From: Paramagnetospirillum kuznetsovii
GTDB taxonomy: Bacteria; Pseudomonadota; Alphaproteobacteria; Rhodospirillales; Magnetospirillaceae
Assembly (NCBI RefSeq): GCF_003284725.1
Contig: NZ_PGTO01000013.1
Coordinates: 1 to 64,000, forward strand
Direction of reading: 5' to 3'
Length of the DNA stretch: 64,000 nucleotides
Shown: positions 35,046 through 43,712 of the stretch, in pieces
Position numbering within the stretch: position 1 is the stretch's first letter
Layout: every line of letters starts with the position of its first letter
Position numbers and translations under genes: made by a program
Notes under the pieces: model-generated
The model's input: only the letters and a program-made list of their open reading frames with translations
What the model was told of the DNA's origin: nothing
Databases searched by the model: none

Positions 35046-35587
35046 TATTTCACCTGATCCAGTTTCTCGATTAGCAGCAGAATGTGCGGCCCCTTGTCGA
35101 TCAGGAACGAGATCAACCAGCCGCCGATACCGGCGACTAAGCCGCCCATCGTCAGTATGACCGACAGGCCCATGCGCCGAAGGTCTTCCAAGTGTTTGTT
35201 AGCCTCGTCGCCGCGAGCCTTACCCTGCTCTGCGATGTAATCCATTTTGCTTTCCAGAGCGCCAAACCGGCTATCCATCGAGCCGAACCGGGCGTCGAGA
35301 ATGATGGCCTCGTCGCGCTCATGCTCTTGGATGCAGGTATCGACGCTGGCCTTTATGCCGGTGCCGATGCTTTCGAGCATTCGCATCACATCATCGACGC
35401 GAGAATGAACGCGGGTTAATCCAGACTCAACCCGGTTAATGCCGTCCTCTGCGCCCTTCAATCTTTCCTCCATGGCGGCCACCCGCTCCCCAATGTCAAC
35501 GTCAGTGGAACATCTGCCGATTGCCTTGCGTTCGGGCGGCGGAACGGTTGGAGACCACTCGCCATTCTTTCCAGTAGTTCGAGACAT
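35045..35587 (-). CDS. Coiled-coil membrane protein of the lysis region
   Basis: This 180-residue protein has a basic N-terminus, a long heptad coiled coil at about residues 30-135 (RVAAMEERLKGAEDGINRVES, then SRFGALESKMDYIAEQGKA) and one C-terminal membrane span (GLSVILTMGGLVAGIGGWLISFL). Its start overlaps the previous stop as TGATG. It could be a tail-tip or lysis-accessory protein. It does not look like a spanin because there is no N-terminal signal anchor or lipoprotein partner. Confidence 0.7.
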   Translation of the reverse strand: MSRTTGKNGEWSPTVPPPERKAIGRCSTDVDIGERVAAMEERLKGAEDGINRVESGLTRVHSRVDDVMRMLESIGTGIKASVDTCIQEHERDEAIILDARFGSMDSRFGALESKMDYIAEQGKARGDEANKHLEDLRRMGLSVILTMGGLVAGIGGWLISFLIDKGPHILLLIEKLDQVK

Positions 35588-36018
35588 CACATCACCGCCA
35601 AGCAAGCGGCCATTAGGGCCGCATACGTCGAAGCCCCAAGGAAGATTTCTCCGATGGCATAGGGGCCGTCGATGAAGCCCCCGACGCGCCAGCTATCAGG
35701 CCACCAGAGACGAGCCAGCCAATAGCCCAACCCGAAGATGGCGTATTTCTTGAACACTTCCATGTTCGTGAACGACGGACCCGGATGCAGAGACGCGATG
35801 AAGAACAGCATGATTAAGATCACGATCATGATCGTCATCGCCGCCGCTTCAGGCCACCAGCCGAACACGGATAGGAAGGCGAGATAGATCGGAGGAGATG
35901 CCATGACGCCGCCGAGGGCGATACAGATGGACTTGGGCAGGCCGAGCCATCCGCCATCCATACGCCGCCATAGGCCACCCATGACAGCCCACATGGCGAT
36001 TGCGAGGCTAGCCGACAT
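35587..36018 (-). CDS. Multi-pass membrane protein of the lysis region
   Basis: This 143-residue protein has about four or five hydrophobic segments (CIALGGVMASPPIYLAFLSVF, AAAMTIMIVILIMLFFIASL, YAIFGLGYWLARLWW, STYAALMAACLAVM). It may be a second holin or an antiholin because it lies next to the endolysin, but its family is not recognised. Confidence 0.7.
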   Translation of the reverse strand: MSASLAIAMWAVMGGLWRRMDGGWLGLPKSICIALGGVMASPPIYLAFLSVFGWWPEAAAMTIMIVILIMLFFIASLHPGPSFTNMEVFKKYAIFGLGYWLARLWWPDSWRVGGFIDGPYAIGEIFLGASTYAALMAACLAVM

Positions 36019-36103
36019 TGACGCCGCTCCGAATGAGCCAGATGATTCCTATGGCAATGGCGAGGCCGATGGCGGAGGCGAAACCGAGCATGAACAGTCC
36101 CAT
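36008..36103 (-). CDS. 31-residue single-span membrane peptide
   Basis: This short gene encodes MGLFMLGFASAIGLAIAIGII followed by WLIRSGVNVG, one membrane helix with a short positive tail. Its ATG sits directly in the upstream stop (TAATG-type) and its end overlaps the next start by 11 bases. Peptides this size next to lysis genes can be small holins or regulators. The evidence for translation is the packing between real genes. Confidence 0.6.
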   Translation of the reverse strand: MGLFMLGFASAIGLAIAIGIIWLIRSGVNVG

Positions 36104-36429
36104 TACAGCGCACTCCGAAAGGTGGCGATCTGGTCCGATATATCCTTGAGCCAAGCGCGGCCCTCGGAAGTTCCGCCTGCATCATCCGGGCCAGCCTCAC
36201 GCCAGCGACGGTCGGTGATGGAATCCTCTAGGGCGGCGATCTTCAGGAGGGTCTTCTGCCTCGCCAGCATCTTGGAACGCTTCTCTTCCCAGACGGGAAT
36301 GTGAGCATCTATCTGCGATTGGCTTGGCTGTGCGCTTCCGAGGGGCCAGTCAACGATATTCCCGGAGGAGTCCAGGCTAAATCCGTCGATGCTTGTCAGG
36401 TCTCGGATAACATCCGTAAGGTCCGCCAT
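36103..36429 (-). CDS. Tail-fibre assembly/chaperone-like protein
   Basis: This 108-residue protein is helical in its second half: KTLLKIAALEDSITDRRWREAG, then AWLKDISDQIATFRSAL. The IxxRRxREA...DxxWLKxIxxxIAxLRxxL pattern resembles fibre-assembly proteins. It lies directly after the tail fibre gene (one-base gap) and begins after GAGGGGG, which fits a fibre chaperone. Assignment rests on pattern and location. Confidence 0.65.
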   Translation of the reverse strand: MADLTDVIRDLTSIDGFSLDSSGNIVDWPLGSAQPSQSQIDAHIPVWEEKRSKMLARQKTLLKIAALEDSITDRRWREAGPDDAGGTSEGRAWLKDISDQIATFRSAL

Positions 36430-36430
36430 T

Positions 36431-37834
36431 TTAATCCCCCTCAACGGAAATCTGAAACACTGCCGCTGTAGTTACGCCTTTGACGGTTACGACATCAGTG
36501 TAAAGGGCGTCCGCCGTGTGCCCCATACGAACATAGCAGGCAGCCTGTGAGCCGGTGGCACAGCCGATAGCACCGATGTCTAGGACGACCCCCATAAAGC
36601 CTTTCCCAGCGGTGCCAACAGACCTATCGGAGACGACCATTCCCTTGATGACGAGGTTCGATGCTGATCCACTTACGCGACTGGGCGCATAGAATGTGCC
36701 GACGCTATCAACTGCCGTACCCCAATAGGTCGTCCCATTAATCTCAATGCCGATCCCAACCGACATATTGGCGCTCTGGGTCCAATTCAGCTGTATCTGC
36801 GGTGCCTCGATTCGGATTATTCCATTCGTAGGGATTATCAACGTCTGCGCGGCAGTAACTCGGGTTCCGCCAGAGGAGCAAGACGACAGCGCGGTATCTG
36901 ATGTCCAAGTGACTCGCGTCCGCTTGATCCTGGTATCAATGAAAGCCTTCACCGCCTTCTGTGTCGCCACATTACTGTCGCTGTTGGCGGCAAGCGTGGT
37001 GTCGGTGTCAAGCGCGAGGGTTGCGACCGTGCCGAGGCCAAGGTTGCTACGAGCCGTGGTGTAGTTCGCCAAGCCCGAAAGGTTGTCCGACTTGAGCATG
37101 TCGCCCACGCCGACAGTCGTCCCGGTCCAGGTGGTGCCGTTGGACAGCGGAACTTTGCCGTTGCCGATGGCGGCGGCGTTGGGGAGAGCGGCAGCACTCG
37201 CAGCGGCAGCGGAGGCGCTGTTCGCGGCATTGGTCGCCTGCGTTGTGGCAAGCGTCACCTGTGCGGCAGCGAGAGTGACCTGGGCCGCACCGTTGGTGGT
37301 GGCGGCGGCAGCGGACGTAGCCGCGTTGCCTGCCTGAGTGGTGGCGATACCGGCCTGGGTTGTCGCGGTGGTCGCCGCCGTCTGCACGGTGGTCAGGTAT
37401 GTCGCCGGGTCGATGCCAGATCCGACCGGGACTGTAATCGCCCGGCTGATCTGTTCGGCCAACTGCTGCGACACCTCGACCTGATAGTCCAGCGCACCTT
37501 CGATAACGGAAGGATAGAAGCCGCCCTGATTAACGATGCTGGTGTTCTGCTGATACGGCACCACGCGCCGGATGGTCAGATACTTGCCAGCGGCCAGGAT
37601 GGCGCCGGTCGCTGGATCAGTCAGCAGGGTGACGTTGCCGCCGCCAGAGACACCGATGCCAGAGATAGAATACTGCCCGCTGGTCAGAGTTGCGACAGTG
37701 TTCGGCGTGACCGTTGTGTCGGTGATGGTGACGACGGCATAGGTGGCGCTGTCGATGCGGAAGGCATAGGGGAAGACGGTAGTCGCCCCATTGCCCTGGT
37801 ATGACACCGACGAGGAAGACGTTGCAATCGTCAT
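36431..37834 (-). CDS. Tail fibre / tailspike head-binding protein
   Basis: This 467-residue protein opens with the phage fibre N-terminal domain: SVSYQGNGATTVFPYAFRI, then ITDTTVTPNTVATL and GKYLTIRRVVPYQQ. Residues about 150-230 are Ala/Thr-rich coiled repeats (TTATTQAGIATTQAG), and a collar-like ATQKAVKAFID precedes the C-terminal receptor-binding part with many beta-type residues. It would form the adsorption fibre, attached to the tail tubular proteins. A hairpin leader precedes it. The C-terminus shows no tell-tale variable-repeat structure. Confidence 0.82.
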   Translation of the reverse strand: MTIATSSSSVSYQGNGATTVFPYAFRIDSATYAVVTITDTTVTPNTVATLTSGQYSISGIGVSGGGNVTLLTDPATGAILAAGKYLTIRRVVPYQQNTSIVNQGGFYPSVIEGALDYQVEVSQQLAEQISRAITVPVGSGIDPATYLTTVQTAATTATTQAGIATTQAGNAATSAAAATTNGAAQVTLAAAQVTLATTQATNAANSASAAAASAAALPNAAAIGNGKVPLSNGTTWTGTTVGVGDMLKSDNLSGLANYTTARSNLGLGTVATLALDTDTTLAANSDSNVATQKAVKAFIDTRIKRTRVTWTSDTALSSCSSGGTRVTAAQTLIIPTNGIIRIEAPQIQLNWTQSANMSVGIGIEINGTTYWGTAVDSVGTFYAPSRVSGSASNLVIKGMVVSDRSVGTAGKGFMGVVLDIGAIGCATGSQAACYVRMGHTADALYTDVVTVKGVTTAAVFQISVEGD

Positions 37835-37855
37835 CTTCTCTATCTCCGAGACGCG

Positions 37856-37869
37856 GCGTCATCCGACGC
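37856..37869 (-). promoter_or_regulatory. Hairpin leader of the tail fibre gene
   Basis: GCGTC (37856-37860) pairs with GACGC (37865-37869) over a four-base loop. It lies in the 86-base gap before the tail fibre start and is one of four matching hairpins set before phage genes. A GAGATAGAGAAG site follows before the ATG. Confidence 0.6.
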
Positions 37870-37919
37870 TGCATGTTGTGGAAGTTACAGCAAAATACGC
37901 ACAAATCCTAGCGCCGATG

Positions 37920-40900
37920 CTACTGACCGACCGCTTCTCGCTTGTTCTTCATCGCCTGGGCGAGGATGTCGTTACTTCCGCCGCGGCTTTGGGCGATGAT
38001 TGCCGCCTGCGCCTGCTGACGGGTGCCGGTAACGATCTTTGACAGCGTCTCGCGGCGGGCAAAATCCGACACCGTATTCCAGCCAGGTGCATTAATCGTC
38101 TGCTCGAGAACCTGGCGGGTCAGCCGCCCAGCAAGGCGCTGGTAATCGCCATACTGCTGGTCTGTAAGCTCGACGCCACGGATGTCGCGCTTCAACTTGC
38201 TCATGGTGATGCCAAGCCGCTCCATCTCCGTCGCAATCGGGTCTGGCTTGCCATTGTTGTGGGAGAAACGGGAATACTCCATCGGCTGTCCCCACATGTC
38301 GTATTTCGACGGCAGGGTCTTCGACAAGAAAGGAACCTTCGCCTTGATGGTATCGACAACGCCCCGGGCATCGCGCATGGTCGGATCAATCAAGTGCGTA
38401 ATCTGTCCGGCGCCGACAGAGAACGGCACGGCGAAGTTGGCAGCCAACTGGCTGATATAGCGTTCGGCATTACGGTTGGGGCTATCGACCGCCCCCATCA
38501 GATCCGCCACGCCACGCAGCCAGCTTTCATCCTTGATGGCCTTCGCCACGCCGATGACCATTGCCCCGGCAGCCTCGCCCAAGGTCTTATCATCCGAGTG
38601 CTTGGCGATCTCGACAATGTCTGCGGTGATGCCGAGCAGTGTTCCGATGGGGCCGCCACGGAAGCTAATCCAGTGGTTCCCCCCACGGATGCTGTACGGG
38701 GAATGCCCGGCTGCGATCCACATGGCCCGCTCGCGGGGATCATCGGGTCCGGCACCGGTAACATTGTCCTTCAACACTTCATAGACGGCAATTGCGCTGA
38801 TCATCGAGCCAACAACAATGCGCCCTGCCTGGGCGTCTCGGGCAGCGCCTCCGTTTCGGCCCATCAGATTGTCGCGGACTTCTTGGTCGAGCAGGACACC
38901 GGCAACACTGCGCTCGACCAGGCCTTCACGCAGGACGTTAGAGACGATGGAGACGAACGGAATGACGATCTTGGCCGGTAGGCTGGAATTGGACAGCCGC
39001 GACAGGGCATTGACGAAGGTGCCGAACTCATGGGTCTTCATCAGGGCCATGTTGGTGGCTGTCTCAGACGCCGACTTCATCATCTCGACCGGAGGGGCGT
39101 TGACGATCTGCGCCACCCGGTTGGACAACTCATAGCCGGACTTGCCCTCGGCAGCAGCCTGACGATAGGCCTGAGAATAGACCTCCTGGCTATAGGCCAT
39201 GAAGCGGGTCAGGGCATGAACCGCCTGGATCGGGCGACCAGGGGCGCGAACGACGCCACCGACAGCATCCCAAACCTTCTGCGCGGTCGGTGACAGTTCC
39301 CAATTCTGGCCGATCTTCTCACCCATGCCATGAACAAGATGGCTGACATTGGCGCCGGTAATCGCTTGGCGGTTCTGCAAGGCATGCTGCGAGTTGATGT
39401 TGTCGGCGTCGGCCAGCGTCTCACCGGGCAGCCGCTGCAATTCGTTGGACAGCAGGCCATTCCATGCCGCCTTCAGCCCTTCCTTGCCGCCATGCATCAG
39501 GCCGAATACTTGGGCGATAGCCTCACCGGCATACACCCGGTCAGGAATTTCCTTTCCGCTGATGACTTCTCGGGCTGCACCGATACCGCCAGCAAGGGCC
39601 GTCTCTCCAACCTTGGACACCAGCAGCAACCCATTGTGAATGGCATAGCCCATATGGGTGACGGGGCCGCTGATAAGATTGTTGATGTAGTACTCGACAA
39701 TCATGTCCTTGAATGAAGCGGCACGGGTCGAATTGACCCAGCGCGAAACCTGAGCCGGGGTCTTCAACTGCGCCCCGAACTCGGCTTCTTGCCGCAACTG
39801 CTTGAGATCTGGAACACCGGACTGCTTAAGCAGTATGTCGATTTGCTTGGCGTCTTCCATGCCTTCGATGGCGCGGAAAGCACGTAGGGCGCGGCCAGCC
39901 TCTGCGGTGATGCCAGAAACCTGTTCTTGGATCATCAGATGGCGGGCGCGGATCTCTGCATACTTGAGCAGTTCGGCATCTCCGCCCTCGGCTGCCGCCT
40001 TCATGGCATCGCGCACCGCTGTTGCGGATTGAACCAGCAACTTGCGAGCGGCCATGATCTGCTCGGCATTGAAGGCCTGCCCAAGTTTGCGCTTGTTCAG
40101 CTCAAAGGCATTCATGCCCAGAGCCTCGGACAGGCTGATTACGTCGGCATCAGTGATGACGCCACGGCGGGCATCTGTGAAATCGCCGTTCTCGGCGGCA
40201 GCCTGACGGATGACTTGGTTCACGTCCTCGGGAGTTCCGAGGTTATCGAGGCGGATGTTACCAGCCTTGTCTAAGAGCCGGTCGTCCCGCCCGAAAGGCT
40301 CGGAGGCGCTGCTTGGGGGTTCTGTCCTTCCGCCAGGGCTTGCGGTATTCCCGCCTGCTGCTGCATCGCGTGATCCAGTGCCGCCTGACGCAGCGTCAGT
40401 TCCGCCCGGGCCGACCTCTCCCATTCCTTCAGCTTGGCCTGCTTCTCCGGGGAGTGCGACGGGTCCATCTGTCGGATTGTCCAGTGCCGGACTTCTGACC
40501 GCGTCTGATCCAGTTTCGCCTGCAATTCCGCCTGGGATGGCATCGCTTTCCTCCGGGTGAACCTTCGCCACATCGGCGTGACGCTCGACCTTCACATGAT
40601 CTGCAACCGGATCGGCCAGATGGGGCGGCGTCGTCTCCGCATCCCTCTCATGAATATCCGCCAATCCGGGCTTTTTTTCAATCTCTGGCGCAACGACGAC
40701 GCGCTCGTTTGTGTCATTAAAGAAACGGGCGAACACATCGCGGATATCCTCGCTGATGGGTGCCTTCAACTTACCGACCTTGTCATAGATGGCCGTCAGC
40801 CACTGCTTGAACTCGGCAAAGACGCGGGCCAGGGCATGGCTGGGCGCCACACCCTCCATCAGATACCGCTCGAAGCCACGGGCGAACTTCTCATGCTGGC

Positions 40901-43709
40901 GACGGGTGATGCTCTCTGCATCCTTCGCGCCCAGCCATTCCAAGACCTTGTTTCCGTCATGCTTGACCCATTCCGCCGCAGCCGGGTCGGCAGCATCACG
41001 CATCAGATCTGACAGGTAGATATGGGCGCTTTCGTGCATGAATGTAGAGGCATCCGCGTCCTTCATCAGCGTGACGAGGGAGTGCAGGCCCCGGTCTAGA
41101 AGGCTGACGGTGCCGCGAGTGGTTTGCTTAAGGCGCTTGATGGCATCCTTGACTTCACCGGCAACGCGGATCATCTTTTCAGAGGGTCCGGCTATCGCGG
41201 AGGTCGCAACGTCTTTGACGCCGATGCCGCGCTCAATCCCATCGCCAGATGGGGCTAGTAGACCGGACCCACTTACATCAACAGCTTCAATTGAGTAAAT
41301 AGGGTTTGGCTCTTTTGGGCCTGTAGTTTCTTTTACGGTCAGCTTAACTGCAACAACATCGCCATTCGATCCAATCATAGGGGCAACATATCGCTGGATA
41401 TGTTTAATGGTAGGCTCTGCGTTCTTGTCAGGATGCGTGTCATCGAGAGTTGCAACTTTAAACAGCTTGTCTGCATTTGCCACAGCAAGGGCGTGATCGG
41501 CCTCCGAGACAGACTTCTTCGCAGCCTTTGAACTTAACATCTTCCCAAGATTGTTGTTTGATACCGTGGCAACCAGCCCAGTTTCTATGTTTGTCAGAAG
41601 CTTTCCAACGAATGACGCCGCCTGCTCCCTGGCCTCGGCGAATGTCCCTGCTTTACGGTCTGGCGTAGCTTTGGCGACAATTTCGCTGTCAGGCGCTTTA
41701 TCTTGGTTCAGCGTCGTCCCCTTCTGCGCCATCTCCATTTCGCGGGTGGTGGCCTTGGGCGCACGCTGCCCGACGACATCGGGGCGTTCCTGCTGGTACA
41801 GATCCCAGGCCGAACCCTTCCGCCCCTCGAAGCGGGCATCAGCGCGGCGGGTGTAATAGTCCTTCCACAGTTCCGCTTCATGTCCTGCAAACGTCTCACT
41901 GCGACCAGCATCAAGCAGCCGCTGATAGATGTCATCTCGGATGGCCTGCCGGTGTTCCTCGGTGGTCGATGGGATGGCCGTTTTCTGGCCGTTTTCTTGG
42001 CCGTTTTCGGCCTTAGCCTTTTCCCAATTATCGATATGGCTGGCATCGTACTTGAGGCCGGGTTTCCACTCCCCTGCGGCGTAGCGCCGCGCAGCCTCAT
42101 CGACCAGATGCTGGGTTATGTAGACTTGCGACCCGTCTTCCAAAGTCGTCGGGTGGATACCGGCCTCGGCCAACATTTCTCGCTCTGCGGCCTGTAATGC
42201 CGAAGCGGGCATATCGTAGCCATGCTCGCGGGCCATCATCAGGATTTGCTGCGGGATTGTTTGCAGCGTCATCTTACCAGGCTGCCCGGCTTCCTGCTTG
42301 GGGGGGGCCTGCTTTACCGGATCGGCGGTCGGTTCCTCTAGAGGCCCCGTCCAATCCTCGGCGCGGGCATAGGCATCACGCACTTGGGGGCCGATGTCGC
42401 GCATCTGATAATCTGCGTCGAGAAGCTGCTTGCGGAGTTCAGCCTGCTTCTGCTGGATCAATTCATCCCGGCTGGCCTGCATCTCGGCAATTCGGCGTTC
42501 CCAAACCGCCGCCGCAGATGGCTTCACGCGCTTCGCCCTGGCCTGCATGTCCTCGATCTGGGCGTCGATCTGGTCGGGGACGGACTCGATCTGCGACCGA
42601 AGGCTTTCTTTCTGCGCGTGCAAATCGTCCCATCGCCCCATCAATTCCGGTTCCATCTGCCGAACAGATGAATGGACATCGGGCTTGGGCGTACCTTCAT
42701 GAACCGCAACATCGGCAGCAGCGGCACGACGAGCGGCCATGTCCTCGGGCGTCGGGTCAGCACCGAAATACCCGGCGTCACCTTCTCCGATGACGCCATT
42801 GGCGCGGGCTTCTGCCACATCCTTGGGAAGAATAACGTCGATGGCGTGCGGTTCCCCCATCATCGGCTCAACCCTGGCCCTCACCGGCGCGGCATCACGA
42901 ACATGGGGAACGCCGTGAGCGGTCGAGGTGCCCATTTCGCTTTCCACGATGCCAGCCAGGTCACGGCCCAACTGCTCTTGGCCCAATTCCTTGGCGGTCT
43001 GGTACAAGCCACCCTGGACACCGCCAATGACGGCCCCGGCAGTCCTGATGCCGAGATCGAGCGGAGGCGCGATAACGCCGCCGATCAGCGTCTCGTTGAA
43101 GGTCTTGAGGGAGTTGCTAAGGACGTTGTTCCAACTGGTCGGCTCGCTCTTGAACATGCCAGCCTTGCGGAACTCCTCCCGGCTCTTGTCGGTCAGGCCA
43201 ATGGGGTCATCTCCGAAGCCTGCCTTGAGGCCTCCTGTGATGGCGTCGGCAATGTTCTGCTTGGCCTGCAACAGCTTCATGGCCGGGACAGCCATCGTCT
43301 TCACGAAGCTGTCGGCAATGGGCGTCTGCGGCTCGGGGCCGAAGAACTCGTCGGCAGTTGGCTTACCATAGTACGCTGCCTGAGCTTCATGCAGTTTGCT
43401 GGCATACTGATCGGCGCCGTCTACGGTGCTGAATTTTCCAAGATGCTCGCCTGTCTTTCTATAATGATCCACGGCATCGTCATTGCTGACAATACGCCCA
43501 TCAACAACAGTCGGGACAAGAACCTCGCTGGCGCCATCATTGAACGACATCGACCTGACAGTACTGATGCTGCCGTCGCTATTCTGAACGCGAGGCCGCT
43601 TTGCCAAGTCAATGTTACCCGGCTCAACCATATCCTGGTGAGGCCCGCTCGGACCTGGAACAGGGTCAGCGCCAAAGAACTCGTCAGCAGTCTGAAGTTG
43701 TTCAGCCAT
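37920..43709 (-). CDS. Giant phage internal/ejection protein with HExxH motif
   Basis: This 1,929-residue protein occupies the T7 gp16-like place. Residues 1-110 hold an N-terminal phage domain (NIDLAKRPRVQNSDGSIST...YGKPTADEFFG). A zinc-protease-type HESAH sits at residues 892-896 in STFMHESAHIYLSDL, followed by a possible third ligand in ARGFERYLMEG. A Gly/Ala/Pro-rich linker at about 1050-1145 is also where a nested gene lies. The C-terminal third is hydrophobic-helical (RIVVGSMISAIAVYEV, TLLGITADIVEI) and like LPD38/ejection regions. It would be packed in the virion and injected with the DNA. Confidence 0.85.
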   Translation of the reverse strand: MAEQLQTADEFFGADPVPGPSGPHQDMVEPGNIDLAKRPRVQNSDGSISTVRSMSFNDGASEVLVPTVVDGRIVSNDDAVDHYRKTGEHLGKFSTVDGADQYASKLHEAQAAYYGKPTADEFFGPEPQTPIADSFVKTMAVPAMKLLQAKQNIADAITGGLKAGFGDDPIGLTDKSREEFRKAGMFKSEPTSWNNVLSNSLKTFNETLIGGVIAPPLDLGIRTAGAVIGGVQGGLYQTAKELGQEQLGRDLAGIVESEMGTSTAHGVPHVRDAAPVRARVEPMMGEPHAIDVILPKDVAEARANGVIGEGDAGYFGADPTPEDMAARRAAAADVAVHEGTPKPDVHSSVRQMEPELMGRWDDLHAQKESLRSQIESVPDQIDAQIEDMQARAKRVKPSAAAVWERRIAEMQASRDELIQQKQAELRKQLLDADYQMRDIGPQVRDAYARAEDWTGPLEEPTADPVKQAPPKQEAGQPGKMTLQTIPQQILMMAREHGYDMPASALQAAEREMLAEAGIHPTTLEDGSQVYITQHLVDEAARRYAAGEWKPGLKYDASHIDNWEKAKAENGQENGQKTAIPSTTEEHRQAIRDDIYQRLLDAGRSETFAGHEAELWKDYYTRRADARFEGRKGSAWDLYQQERPDVVGQRAPKATTREMEMAQKGTTLNQDKAPDSEIVAKATPDRKAGTFAEAREQAASFVGKLLTNIETGLVATVSNNNLGKMLSSKAAKKSVSEADHALAVANADKLFKVATLDDTHPDKNAEPTIKHIQRYVAPMIGSNGDVVAVKLTVKETTGPKEPNPIYSIEAVDVSGSGLLAPSGDGIERGIGVKDVATSAIAGPSEKMIRVAGEVKDAIKRLKQTTRGTVSLLDRGLHSLVTLMKDADASTFMHESAHIYLSDLMRDAADPAAAEWVKHDGNKVLEWLGAKDAESITRRQHEKFARGFERYLMEGVAPSHALARVFAEFKQWLTAIYDKVGKLKAPISEDIRDVFARFFNDTNERVVVAPEIEKKPGLADIHERDAETTPPHLADPVADHVKVERHADVAKVHPEESDAIPGGIAGETGSDAVRSPALDNPTDGPVALPGEAGQAEGMGEVGPGGTDAASGGTGSRDAAAGGNTASPGGRTEPPSSASEPFGRDDRLLDKAGNIRLDNLGTPEDVNQVIRQAAAENGDFTDARRGVITDADVISLSEALGMNAFELNKRKLGQAFNAEQIMAARKLLVQSATAVRDAMKAAAEGGDAELLKYAEIRARHLMIQEQVSGITAEAGRALRAFRAIEGMEDAKQIDILLKQSGVPDLKQLRQEAEFGAQLKTPAQVSRWVNSTRAASFKDMIVEYYINNLISGPVTHMGYAIHNGLLLVSKVGETALAGGIGAAREVISGKEIPDRVYAGEAIAQVFGLMHGGKEGLKAAWNGLLSNELQRLPGETLADADNINSQHALQNRQAITGANVSHLVHGMGEKIGQNWELSPTAQKVWDAVGGVVRAPGRPIQAVHALTRFMAYSQEVYSQAYRQAAAEGKSGYELSNRVAQIVNAPPVEMMKSASETATNMALMKTHEFGTFVNALSRLSNSSLPAKIVIPFVSIVSNVLREGLVERSVAGVLLDQEVRDNLMGRNGGAARDAQAGRIVVGSMISAIAVYEVLKDNVTGAGPDDPRERAMWIAAGHSPYSIRGGNHWISFRGGPIGTLLGITADIVEIAKHSDDKTLGEAAGAMVIGVAKAIKDESWLRGVADLMGAVDSPNRNAERYISQLAANFAVPFSVGAGQITHLIDPTMRDARGVVDTIKAKVPFLSKTLPSKYDMWGQPMEYSRFSHNNGKPDPIATEMERLGITMSKLKRDIRGVELTDQQYGDYQRLAGRLTRQVLEQTINAPGWNTVSDFARRETLSKIVTGTRQQAQAAIIAQSRGGSNDILAQAMKNKREAVGQ
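40271..40543 (-). CDS. Nested gene inside the giant ejection-protein gene
   Basis: A 90-residue product is encoded in a second minus-strand frame inside the 1,929-residue gene. It has a perfect GGAGGAAA site six bases before ATG 40543 and reads MPSQAELQAKLDQTRSEVRHW, then EKQAKLKEWERSARAELTL, a strongly helical charged protein, and ends in a Gly/Ser tail. By hand count third codon positions are about 75% G/C in this frame and about 52% in the main frame, which here encodes a low-complexity linker. This suggests the nested frame is the one under selection. Function unknown; it may be a virion or assembly factor. Confidence 0.6.
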   Translation of the reverse strand: MPSQAELQAKLDQTRSEVRHWTIRQMDPSHSPEKQAKLKEWERSARAELTLRQAALDHAMQQQAGIPQALAEGQNPQAAPPSLSGGTTGS

Positions 43710-43712
43710 GTG

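Noticed and set aside
35045-35587. Spanin (Rz-like) assignment for the coiled-coil membrane protein
   Set aside because: Its membrane span is C-terminal and there is no overlapping lipoprotein gene, unlike Rz/Rz1.
36431-37834. Possible diversity-generating retroelement, since BPP-1-like phages carry one
   Set aside because: No reverse transcriptase, template repeat or variable-repeat pair was seen near the fibre gene or elsewhere in the window.
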